From positions 1 to 54,601 of the forward strand of contig CANQVD010000025.1 of assembly GCA_947627215.1 (NCBI GenBank): a DNA stretch of 54,601 nucleotides. Direction: 5' to 3'. The DNA is from an uncultured Eisenbergiella sp. Lineage in GTDB: Bacteria > Bacillota > Clostridia > Lachnospirales > Lachnospiraceae. Every line of letters begins with the position of its first letter. Positions within the stretch are counted from its first letter, which is position 1. A program made the position numbers and the translations under genes. The notes under the pieces are model-generated. The model saw nothing but the letters and a program-made list of their open reading frames with translations, was not told the DNA's origin and did not search any database. Shown here piece after piece: positions 1-8,676 of this stretch.

Positions 1-76
1 TCCACTGCTTTTTGTAAGAGTAAATGCCACTTTTTTTCTAGTGCTTTTCAAAGTGGAAATAAACTTTTCACTTCAC

Positions 77-117
77 CCCCGGGATCGCTGTCCGGTCCGG
101 GGGCAGCGGTCCCGGGG
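77..117 (-). terminator. G+C-rich hairpin after the GH5 gene
   Basis: An 8-bp CCCCGGGA/TCCCGGGG stem, extended by CGCTG/CAGCG around a G+C-rich loop, lies about 30 bases past the stop of the minus-strand GH5 gene. No T-run follows directly; the next bases on that strand are GTGAAGTGAAAAGTTTATTT. It could be a terminator or a 3' end stabiliser. Confidence 0.4.
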
Positions 118-145
118 CGCTGGCCTGGCTCAGTACTCCACAGGG

Positions 146-1294
146 TTACTCACAATAGCGCATGATGGCTTCGACGATCTCCGGATAAGGGAACGTGCAG
201 TCGCTTCGGCGGAAGATGCCGAAATTCTCCCCTTTGCCCGCAAACGCGTTGTTGTCCCACCAGCAGCAGCTAATCTGCCTCGCGCGGGCCGCCGCCACAT
301 AGTAGGTCGTGAAATCGACCCGGGCCTGCGTATTGCCGCCCTTGTCCCTGGCGCCGTACTCGTCGAGAACGACACCGGTCCCGTTTTTCACATATTTTTC
401 AAACAGGGCGTCCATCAGCGCGTCGATCTCGGCTGTGCTCTCCGGACGGTCCAGGCTCCACTGATCCGTGCTGCCGCTCTCCTCGGGAGACTGGAGGGCG
501 AAATTGTAGGGCGTATAGGCGTGGACCTCCACCAGGATCCGGTTTTTGTTCCCCGCCGTGTCCTTCGGCAGTTGAAAATATTCGTTGACCGCGCCGTGCA
601 GGGATGCGTCGTAGCCCGGCACCAGCAGATATCTGTCCGCGTTTCGGGCGCCCGAAGCGCGCACCGCGTCCACAAACACCTGATTGTATTCATTGATCAG
701 CCGAACCGCGTCCACGCATTCCTCTTTGCCCAGGTCGAGCTGCCATTCATATTCCGTCCCCACCAGCCGCGGCTCGTTCAGCGACTCCAGGATCAGACGT
801 TCATCATATGCCGCAAAGCGCTGTGCCAGTTGGGTCCAGACCGCCCGCAGGTAGGCCTTCGACTGCTCCGCGTATTCCGGGGACGGATACATATACCGAA
901 CGGAATTGTCGTGATGGATGTTGAGGATCACATACATATCGTCAGCTATCGCGTAATCCACCACTTCCTGCACGCGGTCCAGCCACGCCCCGCTGATCGT
1001 ATAGCTGCCGTCGTCCGACACATGGTTGTGCCATGACACCGGAATGCGCAGCGTCTCAAAACCGGCGGCCCTGACGGCGTCGATCATCTCCTTCGTCGTC
1101 CGGACCCCGCACCAACTGGATTCATAGGACATTTCATCCGCCGCGTTCACGGCGGAGCCTGCGTCAAACGTATTGCCGAGGCACCAGCCGGTCTTCAGCC
1201 TCCGGACGAAATCGACGGCCGACGCGTCCGCCCCCGCATCCAGCGCACGCTTCTCCATACTGACCATCGGCACACGAATCTTTCTCTTTTCCAT
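146..1294 (-). CDS. Glycoside hydrolase family 5 endoglucanase, cytoplasmic
   Basis: This is a GH5 (cellulase) enzyme, a retaining beta-glycanase with a TIM barrel of the usual length (382 aa). Family marks are WCLGNTFDAG near residue 37, the acid/base Glu in SLNEPR (about E174), HAYTPY near 258 and the nucleophile Glu in VVLDEYGA (about E312). No signal peptide is present, so it should act on imported oligosaccharides such as cello-, xyloglucan- or glucan-derived chains; the substrate cannot be told from sequence. It resembles the secreted GH5 at 20881-22158 in motif order, so the two may be paralogues. An internal Met at residue 13 is an alternative start. It sits alone after a two-component regulator gene, with its own candidate promoter and a downstream hairpin. 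Confidence 0.9.
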   Translation of the reverse strand: MEKRKIRVPMVSMEKRALDAGADASAVDFVRRLKTGWCLGNTFDAGSAVNAADEMSYESSWCGVRTTKEMIDAVRAAGFETLRIPVSWHNHVSDDGSYTISGAWLDRVQEVVDYAIADDMYVILNIHHDNSVRYMYPSPEYAEQSKAYLRAVWTQLAQRFAAYDERLILESLNEPRLVGTEYEWQLDLGKEECVDAVRLINEYNQVFVDAVRASGARNADRYLLVPGYDASLHGAVNEYFQLPKDTAGNKNRILVEVHAYTPYNFALQSPEESGSTDQWSLDRPESTAEIDALMDALFEKYVKNGTGVVLDEYGARDKGGNTQARVDFTTYYVAAARARQISCCWWDNNAFAGKGENFGIFRRSDCTFPYPEIVEAIMRYCE

Positions 1295-1333
1295 TTCGTA
1301 TCAGCCTCCCTTTCCTGCCGGATCTCATGCCCT

Positions 1334-1362
1334 ATTTTACTCTGTGCGGGCGGCGGGCGCAA
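1334..1362 (-). promoter_or_regulatory. Candidate sigma-A promoter for the GH5 gene
   Basis: On the minus strand, TTGCGC (1357-1362) is 17 bases upstream of TAAAAT (1334-1339). The -10 matches five of six consensus positions, the -35 only three. It lies about 40 bases before the GH5 start, so the gene is probably transcribed apart from the regulator operon upstream. Confidence 0.45.
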
Positions 1363-1429
1363 GACGGAGAATAAATTTTCCGCACTTTTTTGAACGGAAA
1401 AACGGTGTTCGGCCGCGCGGACAGCCAAA

Positions 1430-1464
1430 GGCCGCCTGCCGGGGACATCTGTCGGCAGACGGCC
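1430..1464 (-). terminator. G+C-rich hairpin after the LytTR regulator
   Basis: Two 12-base arms (GGCCGTCTGCCG and CGGCAGGCGGCC on the minus strand, one G-T mismatch) enclose an 11-base loop, about 30 bases past the stop of the response regulator gene. Only TTTGG follows, so U-run termination would be weak. Confidence 0.4.
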
Positions 1465-1495
1465 GGACGGCGGATCACAAAAACACGTCTGTATC

Positions 1496-2239
1496 CTATG
1501 AAAACCGCCGCTTCACTTCCTCGTATTTTTCCTGCGTCATCAGCGCGTCCCGGTCCGTATCCTGAAACGTCACCACATAGGTCCATCTGCCGTAGGGCTC
1601 GATTCGCCTGATCCGGGACAGGTTGATGATATAGGATTTGTGACTGCGCAGAAACAGCTCGGGATCCAGCTTCGCCTCGATCTCTCCCATTTTCGCGGAG
1701 GTGACGAAGCTGTCCTTCGCCGTATAGATCACCGTAGCGCCATTCTCCCGCTGAACGAGCAGAATGTCGGCCATATCCACAAAGCACATGCTCTCCCGCC
1801 CTTTCACCAGCAGACGGGAAAGTCCTTTTTTCGTCCGGGAGATCCGCTCCGGCTCCTTTTCCGGCTCGAGCGAACCCTGTTCGCCGATACGGCTCAGCGT
1901 TTTTTCCACCCGCGCCACATCGAAGGGTTTTACCAGATAATCGAAAGCATACAGTTCAAAAGCCTCCGGCATATATTCCGCGTGAGCCGTCGCAAAAATG
2001 ATCTTCGTCTTCGGAGCGATCTCCGTCATGATCCGGGCGCACTCCACGCCGCTCTCGCCCTGGATGCCGATATCCATGAACACCACATCCGGCAATAGCC
2101 TCCGAAACTGCACGATGGCATCGGAAAAGCCAGCGCTCTCGCAGACGATCTCAAAACCGTCCTGTTTTTCTATGATCTTCCGAAGCAGAAGGCGCACGCC
2201 GTCCTCGTCCTCCACCAGCATCACTCTGTTTCCCGCCAT
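1496..2239 (-). CDS. LytTR-family response regulator
   Basis: An N-terminal receiver domain (about residues 4-125) has the acidic cluster VEDED, the phosphoacceptor Asp in VVFMDIG (about D56) and the conserved Lys in YLVKPF. A C-terminal LytTR DNA-binding domain (about 145-247) carries LLRSHKSYIINL-type residues (here LFLRSHKSYIINLSRI). The length (247 aa) is typical of AgrA/LytR-like regulators. It is the last gene of a run histidine kinase, NfeD, FloA, regulator, so the kinase at 3965-4888 is the natural partner. LytTR regulators usually bind pairs of short direct repeats; no target site was identified here. Confidence 0.92.
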   Translation of the reverse strand: MAGNRVMLVEDEDGVRLLLRKIIEKQDGFEIVCESAGFSDAIVQFRRLLPDVVFMDIGIQGESGVECARIMTEIAPKTKIIFATAHAEYMPEAFELYAFDYLVKPFDVARVEKTLSRIGEQGSLEPEKEPERISRTKKGLSRLLVKGRESMCFVDMADILLVQRENGATVIYTAKDSFVTSAKMGEIEAKLDPELFLRSHKSYIINLSRIRRIEPYGRWTYVVTFQDTDRDALMTQEKYEEVKRRFS

Positions 2240-2264
2240 CTGTCCTCCTCATGCTGCGGCCCGT

Positions 2265-3260
2265 TCAGGGCTTCTGCTCTTCCGCACCGCCGCCCAGCTC
2301 TATGCTGACGCTGCCGCCGCTGCCCAGCGATTCCCGCAGCAGGGTATCGGCCTTCACGTTCTGCATCCGGTAGTAATCCATCACGCCCAGGTTGCCGTCC
2401 CGCAGCGCCTGCGCCATGGCCTTGGGCACCTCTGCCTCCGCTTCCACCACATAGGCGCGCATTTCCTGTTCCTTCGCCACCGCCATGGCCCTGCGCTCCT
2501 CCGCCTTGGCCTGCGCGATGTTTTTATCCGCCTCCGCCTGCAGCGTCTGGAGCTGCGCGCCGATGTTCCGGCCCACGTCGATATCGGCGATATCGATGGA
2601 AAGGATCTCAAAGGCGGTTCCGGAATCCAGCCCCTTGGACAGAACGAGCTTGGAAATATCGTCCGGATTTTCCAGCACCGCCTTGTGCGTCTCCGCGGAG
2701 CCCACCGTGGTCACGATGCCCTCACCGATCCTGGCCAGGATCGTGGCCTCGCCCGCGCCGCCCACCAGACGTTCCAGATTGGCCCGCACGGTGACCCTCG
2801 CCTTCACCAGGAGCTCGATCCCGTCTTTGGCCACCGAGGAAATATTCGGCGTCTCGATGACCTTGGGGTTGACGCTCATGCGCACCGCATCCAGCACGTC
2901 GCGCCCGGCCAGATCAATGGCCGCCGCCTTTTCAAAGGGGAGATCGATGCCGGCCCGCTCCGACGCGATCAGCGCGTTCACCACATTGTCCACATGGCCG
3001 CCCGCCAGATAATGGGCCTCCAGTTGATTCACCGACAGCTCCAGCCCCGCCTTGCGCGCCTTGATCAGCGGCAGCACGATGGCGGAAGGCACCACCCGGC
3101 GCAGACGCATGCCAATCATGTTGAAAATGCTCACCCTCACGTTCGCCGCCAGGCAGGAGACCCAGAGTCCCACCGGCACAAACACGAAAAACAGCACGAT
3201 GAGCAGCAGGATCACGCCGCTTAAGATCACGATTCCGAAAACAGACGCCGCAGTATTCAT
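2265..3260 (-). CDS. floA: Flotillin-like protein FloA
   Basis: A membrane scaffold protein of the FloA (YqfA) family: a hydrophobic N-terminal hairpin (about residues 7-36), a prohibitin-like domain with the family stretch [17 protein letters not shown] near 140-156, an Ala/Glu-rich coiled coil (about 235-290) and a short polar tail. Length (331 aa) matches Bacillus FloA. Bacterial flotillins organise membrane microdomains and influence fluidity, secretion and signalling complexes. It follows an NfeD gene by 24 bases, the usual partnership, but here the pair lies between a histidine kinase and a LytTR regulator, suggesting that the signalling system controls or senses the microdomain pair. 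Confidence 0.95.
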   Translation of the reverse strand: MNTAASVFGIVILSGVILLLIVLFFVFVPVGLWVSCLAANVRVSIFNMIGMRLRRVVPSAIVLPLIKARKAGLELSVNQLEAHYLAGGHVDNVVNALIASERAGIDLPFEKAAAIDLAGRDVLDAVRMSVNPKVIETPNISSVAKDGIELLVKARVTVRANLERLVGGAGEATILARIGEGIVTTVGSAETHKAVLENPDDISKLVLSKGLDSGTAFEILSIDIADIDVGRNIGAQLQTLQAEADKNIAQAKAEERRAMAVAKEQEMRAYVVEAEAEVPKAMAQALRDGNLGVMDYYRMQNVKADTLLRESLGSGGSVSIELGGGAEEQKP

Positions 3261-3284
3261 ATTCTTTCCCTCACTTTCTCAAAC

Positions 3285-3812
3285 TTACACTTCCCGCACC
3301 ACCAGCCGCAGACCGTCCACCCGGATGATCTCCAGCGGGGTATCCTTCGTGATGTATCCGCCCTCCGTCACCACATCGAACTTGATATCGTCGAAAATAC
3401 CCGTTCCGGACGGCCGCAGATCCGTCAGCGCTCTCCCGCGCTTCCCCAGCAGATAATTCAGATCCGCCGAACTGATGTAGCCCTCCGTCCGTTTCTGCTC
3501 TTCCTCCAATACCAGAGGCGATTTCAGCTTCCCCCTGGAAAACAGCCAGAGAACGACGGCGAGCATGACGCCCAGAAGCGCCAGCACCGCCAGCGTCACG
3601 ACGGCGCCCTCCGCCAGCGAATCCGTCGTGCAGAAGACTCCGATCACCAGGCAGACGATACTGCCGATCCCTGCCGCGCCGAAGCCCGGCATCGCCATTT
3701 CCACGGCCGCCAGCAGAAAACCCACGATCAGCAGCAGGATCCCCAGAACAAATACCCAGTTCAGTTCCAGAACACTTATCCAGTTCATCCCCGGCGTGTA
3801 TATCTGCTCCAT
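3285..3812 (-). CDS. NfeD-like membrane protein, flotillin partner
   Basis: A short NfeD protein (175 aa) without the protease domain of long NfeDs. About three hydrophobic segments lie near residues 18-42, 48-65 and 70-92. A C-terminal OB-fold-like domain (about 120-175) has the family pattern GKRGRALTDLRPSG followed by FDVVTEGGYI. The start at 3812 is preceded by GGAAAGGAGGGAAAAA, an excellent ribosome binding site; the frame stays open upstream but that part lacks family similarity. Short NfeD proteins are thought to assist flotillin localisation and assembly, in line with its place just before floA. Confidence 0.88.
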   Translation of the reverse strand: MEQIYTPGMNWISVLELNWVFVLGILLLIVGFLLAAVEMAMPGFGAAGIGSIVCLVIGVFCTTDSLAEGAVVTLAVLALLGVMLAVVLWLFSRGKLKSPLVLEEEQKRTEGYISSADLNYLLGKRGRALTDLRPSGTGIFDDIKFDVVTEGGYITKDTPLEIIRVDGLRLVVREV

Positions 3813-3964
3813 TTTTTCCCTCCTTTCCCGGAATGCCCGTGCAGAAAAAAACGACCTGCCCGCACCGCCCGAAAACGCCCGGGCGCCGTCCCTTTCTTTT
3901 TCCGATCCTATCCCCTTTGCGCCGAAAAGGAAAGGGATATCCCGCAAGTTATACAGATATCCCT

Positions 3965-4888
3965 TCAAACTGTCATATTTTTGGCCGTCTGCGCGTCCTT
4001 CTTCACAACGGGCAGCTCCACCAGAAAAACGGTCAGCCCGTCTGCCGAATCCACCGACACCGTGCCGCCCGCATCCTTCACCAGACGGGACACAATGGCC
4101 AGCCCCTGTCCGTGCCCGTCTTCCCGTTTCGTGGTGAACCCGGCCTGAAAAATGTAAGGCAGAACAGGAGGCTCGATCGCCGGTCCGTTGTTCTCCACCT
4201 CCACCCGGTAAACGGATGCGGCCTCCTTCATCCGGACCGTCAGGCGCTTCTCCCCCTCCGCAGCCTCCAGCGCGGTCATGGCGTTATCCAGAAGATTGGC
4301 CAGCACCCGGCAGAAATCCCATGGCTGCATGGGGAGACCGGCCAGTGTGGTCCCCACCTCCAGATAAAAATCGATGCCTTTTTGCTCTGCAGTGTCCATC
4401 TTGGCCTGCAAAAGCGCGTTCACCGCAGGCTGCGCGGTCTTCAGGGCCCGGTTCAGCTTCTGAATGCTTTTGAAAACCGGCCGGATATAGGCCCTCGCCT
4501 CCTCATACTCCCCGAGCTCCATCAGACCGTACACCACCTGAAAATGATTCATCAGATCATGCTTCTGTTCCCGCAGCTTCCGGTTCAGCTCTTCCAGATT
4601 TCCCATGGCTTCCGCATAATTCCGATCCCGGTATCCCGCCGCAGCCGCCAGACCGGCAATACTCAGAAGGCTGGACAGAAGGATGAGTCCCACGCAGATC
4701 CGCGCGATCTGCAGAAGGCCGCTGTCCCGGATCCCCTCCAGCGACGCGAAGAGACAGACTGAGGCCACAAGCTGACCGGCGCTGACGACCAGAAGCGCTC
4801 CCGTCAGCTTGCCCGGCACAACGCCTGCGGCGCGTTTCTTCCGTTTTTCTGTCCTTATTCCGCTTCTCCCGGCTGCGTCCCGCTTCAT
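3965..4888 (-). CDS. GHKL sensor histidine kinase (Spo0B/AgrC type)
   Basis: Two hydrophobic segments (about residues 27-50 and 60-84) form a minimal sensor with almost no extracellular part. Next come a short coiled coil and the phosphoacceptor region EQKHDLMNHFQVVYGLME (His about 110), typical of Spo0B-like dimerisation. The GHKL ATPase domain follows, with NLLDNAMTALE (N box) and GHGQGLAIV (G box). Few loops outside the membrane suggest it senses something in the bilayer or a partner protein such as the NfeD/FloA pair encoded next. The predicted target is the LytTR regulator at 1496-2239. The start has GGAGG eight bases upstream. Confidence 0.9.
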   Translation of the reverse strand: MKRDAAGRSGIRTEKRKKRAAGVVPGKLTGALLVVSAGQLVASVCLFASLEGIRDSGLLQIARICVGLILLSSLLSIAGLAAAAGYRDRNYAEAMGNLEELNRKLREQKHDLMNHFQVVYGLMELGEYEEARAYIRPVFKSIQKLNRALKTAQPAVNALLQAKMDTAEQKGIDFYLEVGTTLAGLPMQPWDFCRVLANLLDNAMTALEAAEGEKRLTVRMKEAASVYRVEVENNGPAIEPPVLPYIFQAGFTTKREDGHGQGLAIVSRLVKDAGGTVSVDSADGLTVFLVELPVVKKDAQTAKNMTV

Positions 4889-5009
4889 TCCGTTTCCTCC
4901 GGCTTCGCTCCTCTCTTCCTTCTGTTTCCTCCGGCCGTATCCTTCTCCTCATCCCGTTCTTTCAGGTTCCGTCGCTCTCTTTCTCCCGTTTTCCCGCCTG
5001 CGTCCTTTT
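4889..5009 (-). other. Purine-rich leader before the histidine kinase
   Basis: The minus strand here is strongly purine-biased: long runs of A and G, with CCGGAGGAAAC occurring twice near the kinase start. The final copy supplies the ribosome binding site of the kinase. I see no hairpin or clear promoter. Confidence 0.4.
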
Positions 5010-5708
5010 TTATTCCGTTCCTTCGACCCGGCAGGCGGTCAGCACATATCCCGCCGGCGCCGCACATTCGTACAGCCGCGCCATCGGCCACCGGCCGTCC
5101 GGGCAGCACACCGTCCCCGCCTCCCAGTCCGCCCGGATCCGGTCAAATCCCAGGGACATGCCCTGTCCCGTGAGCTTCATATAGCTCTCCTTGGCGGAAA
5201 AAAACCGCAGGAAATCCCGCTCCGGTCCCGGCAGAAGCATGCCTGTCTCCTGATCCGCGTTTTTCCATTTCCGCGTCAGGGCAGTCCGCTCCGCTTCCGT
5301 CAGGCAGCGTTCCGGCATCCCCGTCCGGATGCGGCGCAGCTCCTGAATATCCACCCCCACAGGGCATTGGTCCAGCACACAGGCCGCGTAGACGCCGGAA
5401 TGGGAAACGCTGATACAGCCTTTTTCGAGCACGGGTTGTCCCAGCGGCGTGTATTCCACGCGCGCGCCCGCCTGCCCGTCCTGCTCCAGCGCATACCGCA
5501 TCAGAAGTCCCGCCGCCGCGCAGGCGGCCCTGCCCGCGGCGGTCCCCAGCGCATCCAGCTTTCTTCGGCGCGCCTCATCCAGCAGGGCATACGCCCTTTG
5601 CAGCATCTCTTCCTGAAAAAGAGGGCGGATGTCAGCCAGATAAATCCGCAGCATCCGCTCTTTTCCGACATCCGGCGTGCCGCCGAAGGCGGGCATTCTC
5701 CCGCTCAT
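5010..5708 (-). CDS. Sfp-type 4'-phosphopantetheinyl transferase
   Basis: This enzyme moves phosphopantetheine from CoA onto a serine of acyl or peptidyl carrier proteins. The three family motifs are clear: ISVSHSG near residue 110, the Mg-binding VGVDIQ near 128 and FFSAKESYMKLTGQGM near 181-196 (a WxxKES-like block with Phe for Trp). Length 232 aa is normal for the Sfp class. The frame overlaps the lysozyme stop by 4 bases; a second start at 5654 (MLRIYLADI) is closer to the usual N-terminus. No carrier protein or synthase gene lies in this window, so its client is elsewhere. Confidence 0.9.
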   Translation of the reverse strand: MSGRMPAFGGTPDVGKERMLRIYLADIRPLFQEEMLQRAYALLDEARRRKLDALGTAAGRAACAAAGLLMRYALEQDGQAGARVEYTPLGQPVLEKGCISVSHSGVYAACVLDQCPVGVDIQELRRIRTGMPERCLTEAERTALTRKWKNADQETGMLLPGPERDFLRFFSAKESYMKLTGQGMSLGFDRIRADWEAGTVCCPDGRWPMARLYECAAPAGYVLTACRVEGTE

Positions 5709-7759
5709 CCTTCCACCGCCGTCAGATAGTTGGTCACCGCGTATACGATCTGACCGTTATAGGACAGCTTCGTCCAGCCCTTGTCCGCGTCCACGGCGAG
5801 CCGTTCCGCGGTCTCCTCTCCCGTGAGCTGGGCCGCCACCTCGGAAGGCGGCTCCGTGGTGGGCAGCGTCCGCAGATTGGTCCGGCCGTCCTTGGCCTTC
5901 ACCTTTCCGGAGGCCGCGGTAAAGCGCCGGCCCGCCTCCGGGTTTTCCGGCGTGGGCTTTTCCTGCTCCTTATAGTCCATGCTGGTGGCCAGCAGCCGGG
6001 AAGAGGCGTAGACCACCCGGCCGTTCACCTCCAGCCGGGACCAGCCCGTATCGCTGCTGCCGCTGATGCCGGTGCGCACCACCGCTTCCCCGTAGCTCAA
6101 AGTCCCCACCACGTTTCCGGTCTCCGTGCTGGGAAAATCCCGCAGATTGACCTTATCCCTGGCCGTCACGGCCTCGCTGACCGTCCGGAACGTCATGCCG
6201 CCCACCTGTACGGTATCCGAACCGCTCTGTCCCTGGCCCGCCGTGCCGCTGTCCTCTTGGCCGCCGCTCCCGGACGGAGCGTTTTCACCTGTCTGCCCAT
6301 CCGCACCGGAACCGGCCGGGCCGCTTTCACCCGTCTGCGCGCCGTTTCCGCCCGCCGAGCCCGACAATTCATCCGTCAGATAGCTGTGCACGGCGTACAG
6401 GCGCTGTCCTTCCCAGATCACCCGGTCCCAACCGTTGCTCCCAATGCCTGTGCGCTGCACCTGTTCCCCGTTTTTCAGCAGGTGGATCACAGAGCTCCCC
6501 ACCGTGGTGGGGATGTTGCGCAGGTTCGTGGAATCCTTCGCCGTCACCAGATCGTTTACCTCGGCGAATTCAAGCCCGACCTCCGGATCGGCCGCCACAG
6601 GCGCCGGCGCCGTGGGATCCTTCGGGTCCGCCGGCGTCCAGTCCGCGCCGAACCAGGCCAGATCGAGATCCGCCTTTCCCCTGATCCCGGCCACCGTTCC
6701 CTGGCTGGTATACTGCCACATGACATATTTCCCGCTGTAATCGGGGGACGCCGTCTGCGGATAGGGCAGATCCGGATACTGAGAGACCCAGACCATACAG
6801 CGGTCCTCCAGCACGCTCATATCCCACTGGGCGCTTCCCTCCATCTCATTGCGGGAGGCATAAAACATGCCGGTATAGCCGAAGCCCTGCACCGCATCCA
6901 GAAAGGCGCAGGCGATCTTCGTCCGCATTTCCTTATCCAGCGCGTTCTGACGGCTGTCCGGCGACTGAAAATCCTCGCAGTTATAGGCCACGGGATAGGT
7001 GATCGGATACCGGGAGATCAGCCCCGCCACCCAGGCCGCCTCTTCCACCGCCTCCTGTTCGCTGACCGCGGAGGAAAAGAAATAGACGCCGATGCGGATG
7101 TCGTTCTTCGCGGCTTCCTGCAGATTATAGCGGGCGCCCGGATCCTCATAGAGAACGCCCGTGGTCTTGGCACGGTAGCCCACGCGGATCATGGCGAACG
7201 CCACGCCCGCCTCCTTTACGGCAGCCCAGTCGATGACGCCCTGATATTTGGAAACATCGATGCCCAGGGTGGCCTCCCCCTCCGGCACATATGTATCTTC
7301 AAAGGCGGTCTGTGCGCCGCCCGCATCTTCGGAAATGCCGCCCTGGGGATCCTCCGCGTCGTCGATGCCGCCCAACTGCGCCACCGGCGCTTCTGACTGC
7401 CCGCCTGCGGAATCCGACGGTGCATTCGCCTGATCGGAAGGATCCGTCGGCCCGTCCCCGGACAGCATCCCCACCGCTCCGGATTCCTTTTCTTCTAAAC
7501 CGCCCTTTTCGTCCGGGGAAGCGATTCCGTCACCGAGGGCATATGGAGCATCCGCTTCCTCTCCATAACCGCTTCCAGTCATTTCTCCGGACACGGTTTC
7601 CGCCGGGCCGTCAACAGATACCGCGGAACGTTCTTCTTCTCCGATCCACAAAAACACAGTCAGCAAAATCACCAGCACGACCGCGAGTCCCGCCGGGACC
7701 GCGATGGGCCAGACGGAACGCCTGTATTTTTTTCTCCGTCTCCTTCTTTTCTTCGACAC
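5705..7759 (-). CDS. Membrane-anchored GH25 lysozyme with three SH3-like repeats
   Basis: A basic N-terminus and one membrane segment (about residues 17-40) are followed by a long Gly/Ser/acidic spacer, a GH25 muramidase domain (about 165-371; GIDVSKYQG start, WQYTSQGTV near the end) and three bacterial SH3 repeats, each with NLR and W/L-V-Y marks, probably binding the wall. The place where GH25 enzymes normally carry Asp-x-Glu reads AYNCED, so the first Asp is Asn while the Glu remains. The start is taken as GTG at 7759, with GGAGGG seven bases upstream; a GTG at 7777 lacks such a site. It sits between the isomerase-like gene and sfp, apparently in one operon. Confidence 0.88.
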   Translation of the reverse strand: MSKKRRRRRKKYRRSVWPIAVPAGLAVVLVILLTVFLWIGEEERSAVSVDGPAETVSGEMTGSGYGEEADAPYALGDGIASPDEKGGLEEKESGAVGMLSGDGPTDPSDQANAPSDSAGGQSEAPVAQLGGIDDAEDPQGGISEDAGGAQTAFEDTYVPEGEATLGIDVSKYQGVIDWAAVKEAGVAFAMIRVGYRAKTTGVLYEDPGARYNLQEAAKNDIRIGVYFFSSAVSEQEAVEEAAWVAGLISRYPITYPVAYNCEDFQSPDSRQNALDKEMRTKIACAFLDAVQGFGYTGMFYASRNEMEGSAQWDMSVLEDRCMVWVSQYPDLPYPQTASPDYSGKYVMWQYTSQGTVAGIRGKADLDLAWFGADWTPADPKDPTAPAPVAADPEVGLEFAEVNDLVTAKDSTNLRNIPTTVGSSVIHLLKNGEQVQRTGIGSNGWDRVIWEGQRLYAVHSYLTDELSGSAGGNGAQTGESGPAGSGADGQTGENAPSGSGGQEDSGTAGQGQSGSDTVQVGGMTFRTVSEAVTARDKVNLRDFPSTETGNVVGTLSYGEAVVRTGISGSSDTGWSRLEVNGRVVYASSRLLATSMDYKEQEKPTPENPEAGRRFTAASGKVKAKDGRTNLRTLPTTEPPSEVAAQLTGEETAERLAVDADKGWTKLSYNGQIVYAVTNYLTAVEG

Positions 7760-7773
7760 TGGCGTTCCCTCCG

Positions 7774-8634
7774 TCACCCGAGAAGCCGTCCGAGCGCCTC
7801 ATACGCCTGACAGAAGGCCGCCTCTCCATCCGTCCGCCCGCGCCGGACCGCCGTGCGCTCCAGGAAATTCAGCCCCGCGAAATCCGTCAGATGCGGTTCC
7901 AGGCTCAGGAAACCGGCATAGCCCTCCCGGTCCAGTTCGTGCAGGATCTCCGCGACATGTCCGTCGCCCTCTCCCGCAGGCCTCACCTCTCCGGTTTCCG
8001 CCAGCGCATCCTTGACATGGACATAGGCGATATAGGGCCGCAGCATCTCATAAGCCTCCAGCGTATCCTGCCTGCACTGCACGAAATTGGCAAAATCAAA
8101 GGTACACCGGAAATTTTCCCCATAAAACTGCCGCATCAGATCCAGGCACCGGTCCGCGCTGTCCCCGTAGATCCCCTTCTCGTTCTCATGCAGCAGCACC
8201 GCATTTCTGCCCCGGGCCAGCTCCACCATTTCCTCCATGCGGGTGAGCACGCCGTCGCGGAAATCCGCCGGATCCTGTCCCTTCGGGAGGTAAAAGCTGA
8301 ACATCCGGATATAAGACGTACCGAAAATCTCCGCCAGATCCAGCACATGGAGCAGGCTCTTCCGGTGACTTTCAAAATCGTCCCCGATCCCGATCTTTCC
8401 GATCGGCGAACCGACAGCGGAGATCCGGATGCCGTTTCGGTCCAGCTTCTCCCTCAGGGCACGCGCGCGGGCCAGATCGTAATCCGCCACGCCGATCCCG
8501 TCGCCGCTGCGAAACTCGATCCAGGCAATCCCCAGCTCCTTCAACAGAGCGATCTGGATATCCATATCCGGTCCGATCTCATCTGCAAAACAACTGATGG
8601 GACAGTTTTTCAGGATCCTGCGTTCTTTTTCCAT
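7774..8634 (-). CDS. Sugar phosphate isomerase/epimerase-like TIM barrel protein
   Basis: A 286-aa AP endonuclease family 2 / xylose isomerase-like barrel, the fold of inosose dehydratases and tagatose or hydroxypyruvate epimerases. Visible metal-site candidates are the Glu in LLHENEKGIYGD (near 155), the Asp in CTFDFANF (near 190), the His in YVHVKDAL (near 215) and the Glu in FLSLEPHL (near 260). The substrate is unknown; the family often acts on sugar-derived polyols in catabolic operons. It is followed closely by the lysozyme gene and preceded by the RyR-domain gene, with GGCAGGAGAGAAGT just before the start. Confidence 0.8.
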   Translation of the reverse strand: MEKERRILKNCPISCFADEIGPDMDIQIALLKELGIAWIEFRSGDGIGVADYDLARARALREKLDRNGIRISAVGSPIGKIGIGDDFESHRKSLLHVLDLAEIFGTSYIRMFSFYLPKGQDPADFRDGVLTRMEEMVELARGRNAVLLHENEKGIYGDSADRCLDLMRQFYGENFRCTFDFANFVQCRQDTLEAYEMLRPYIAYVHVKDALAETGEVRPAGEGDGHVAEILHELDREGYAGFLSLEPHLTDFAGLNFLERTAVRRGRTDGEAAFCQAYEALGRLLG

Positions 8635-8676
8635 ACTTCTCTCCTGCCTCCGTCTTTCTGCCGCCGGGAATACGTC

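Noticed and set aside
7760-7777. Lysozyme start at GTG 7777 with a 4-base overlap
   Set aside because: No ribosome site lies upstream, while GTG at 7759 has GGAGGG at good spacing.
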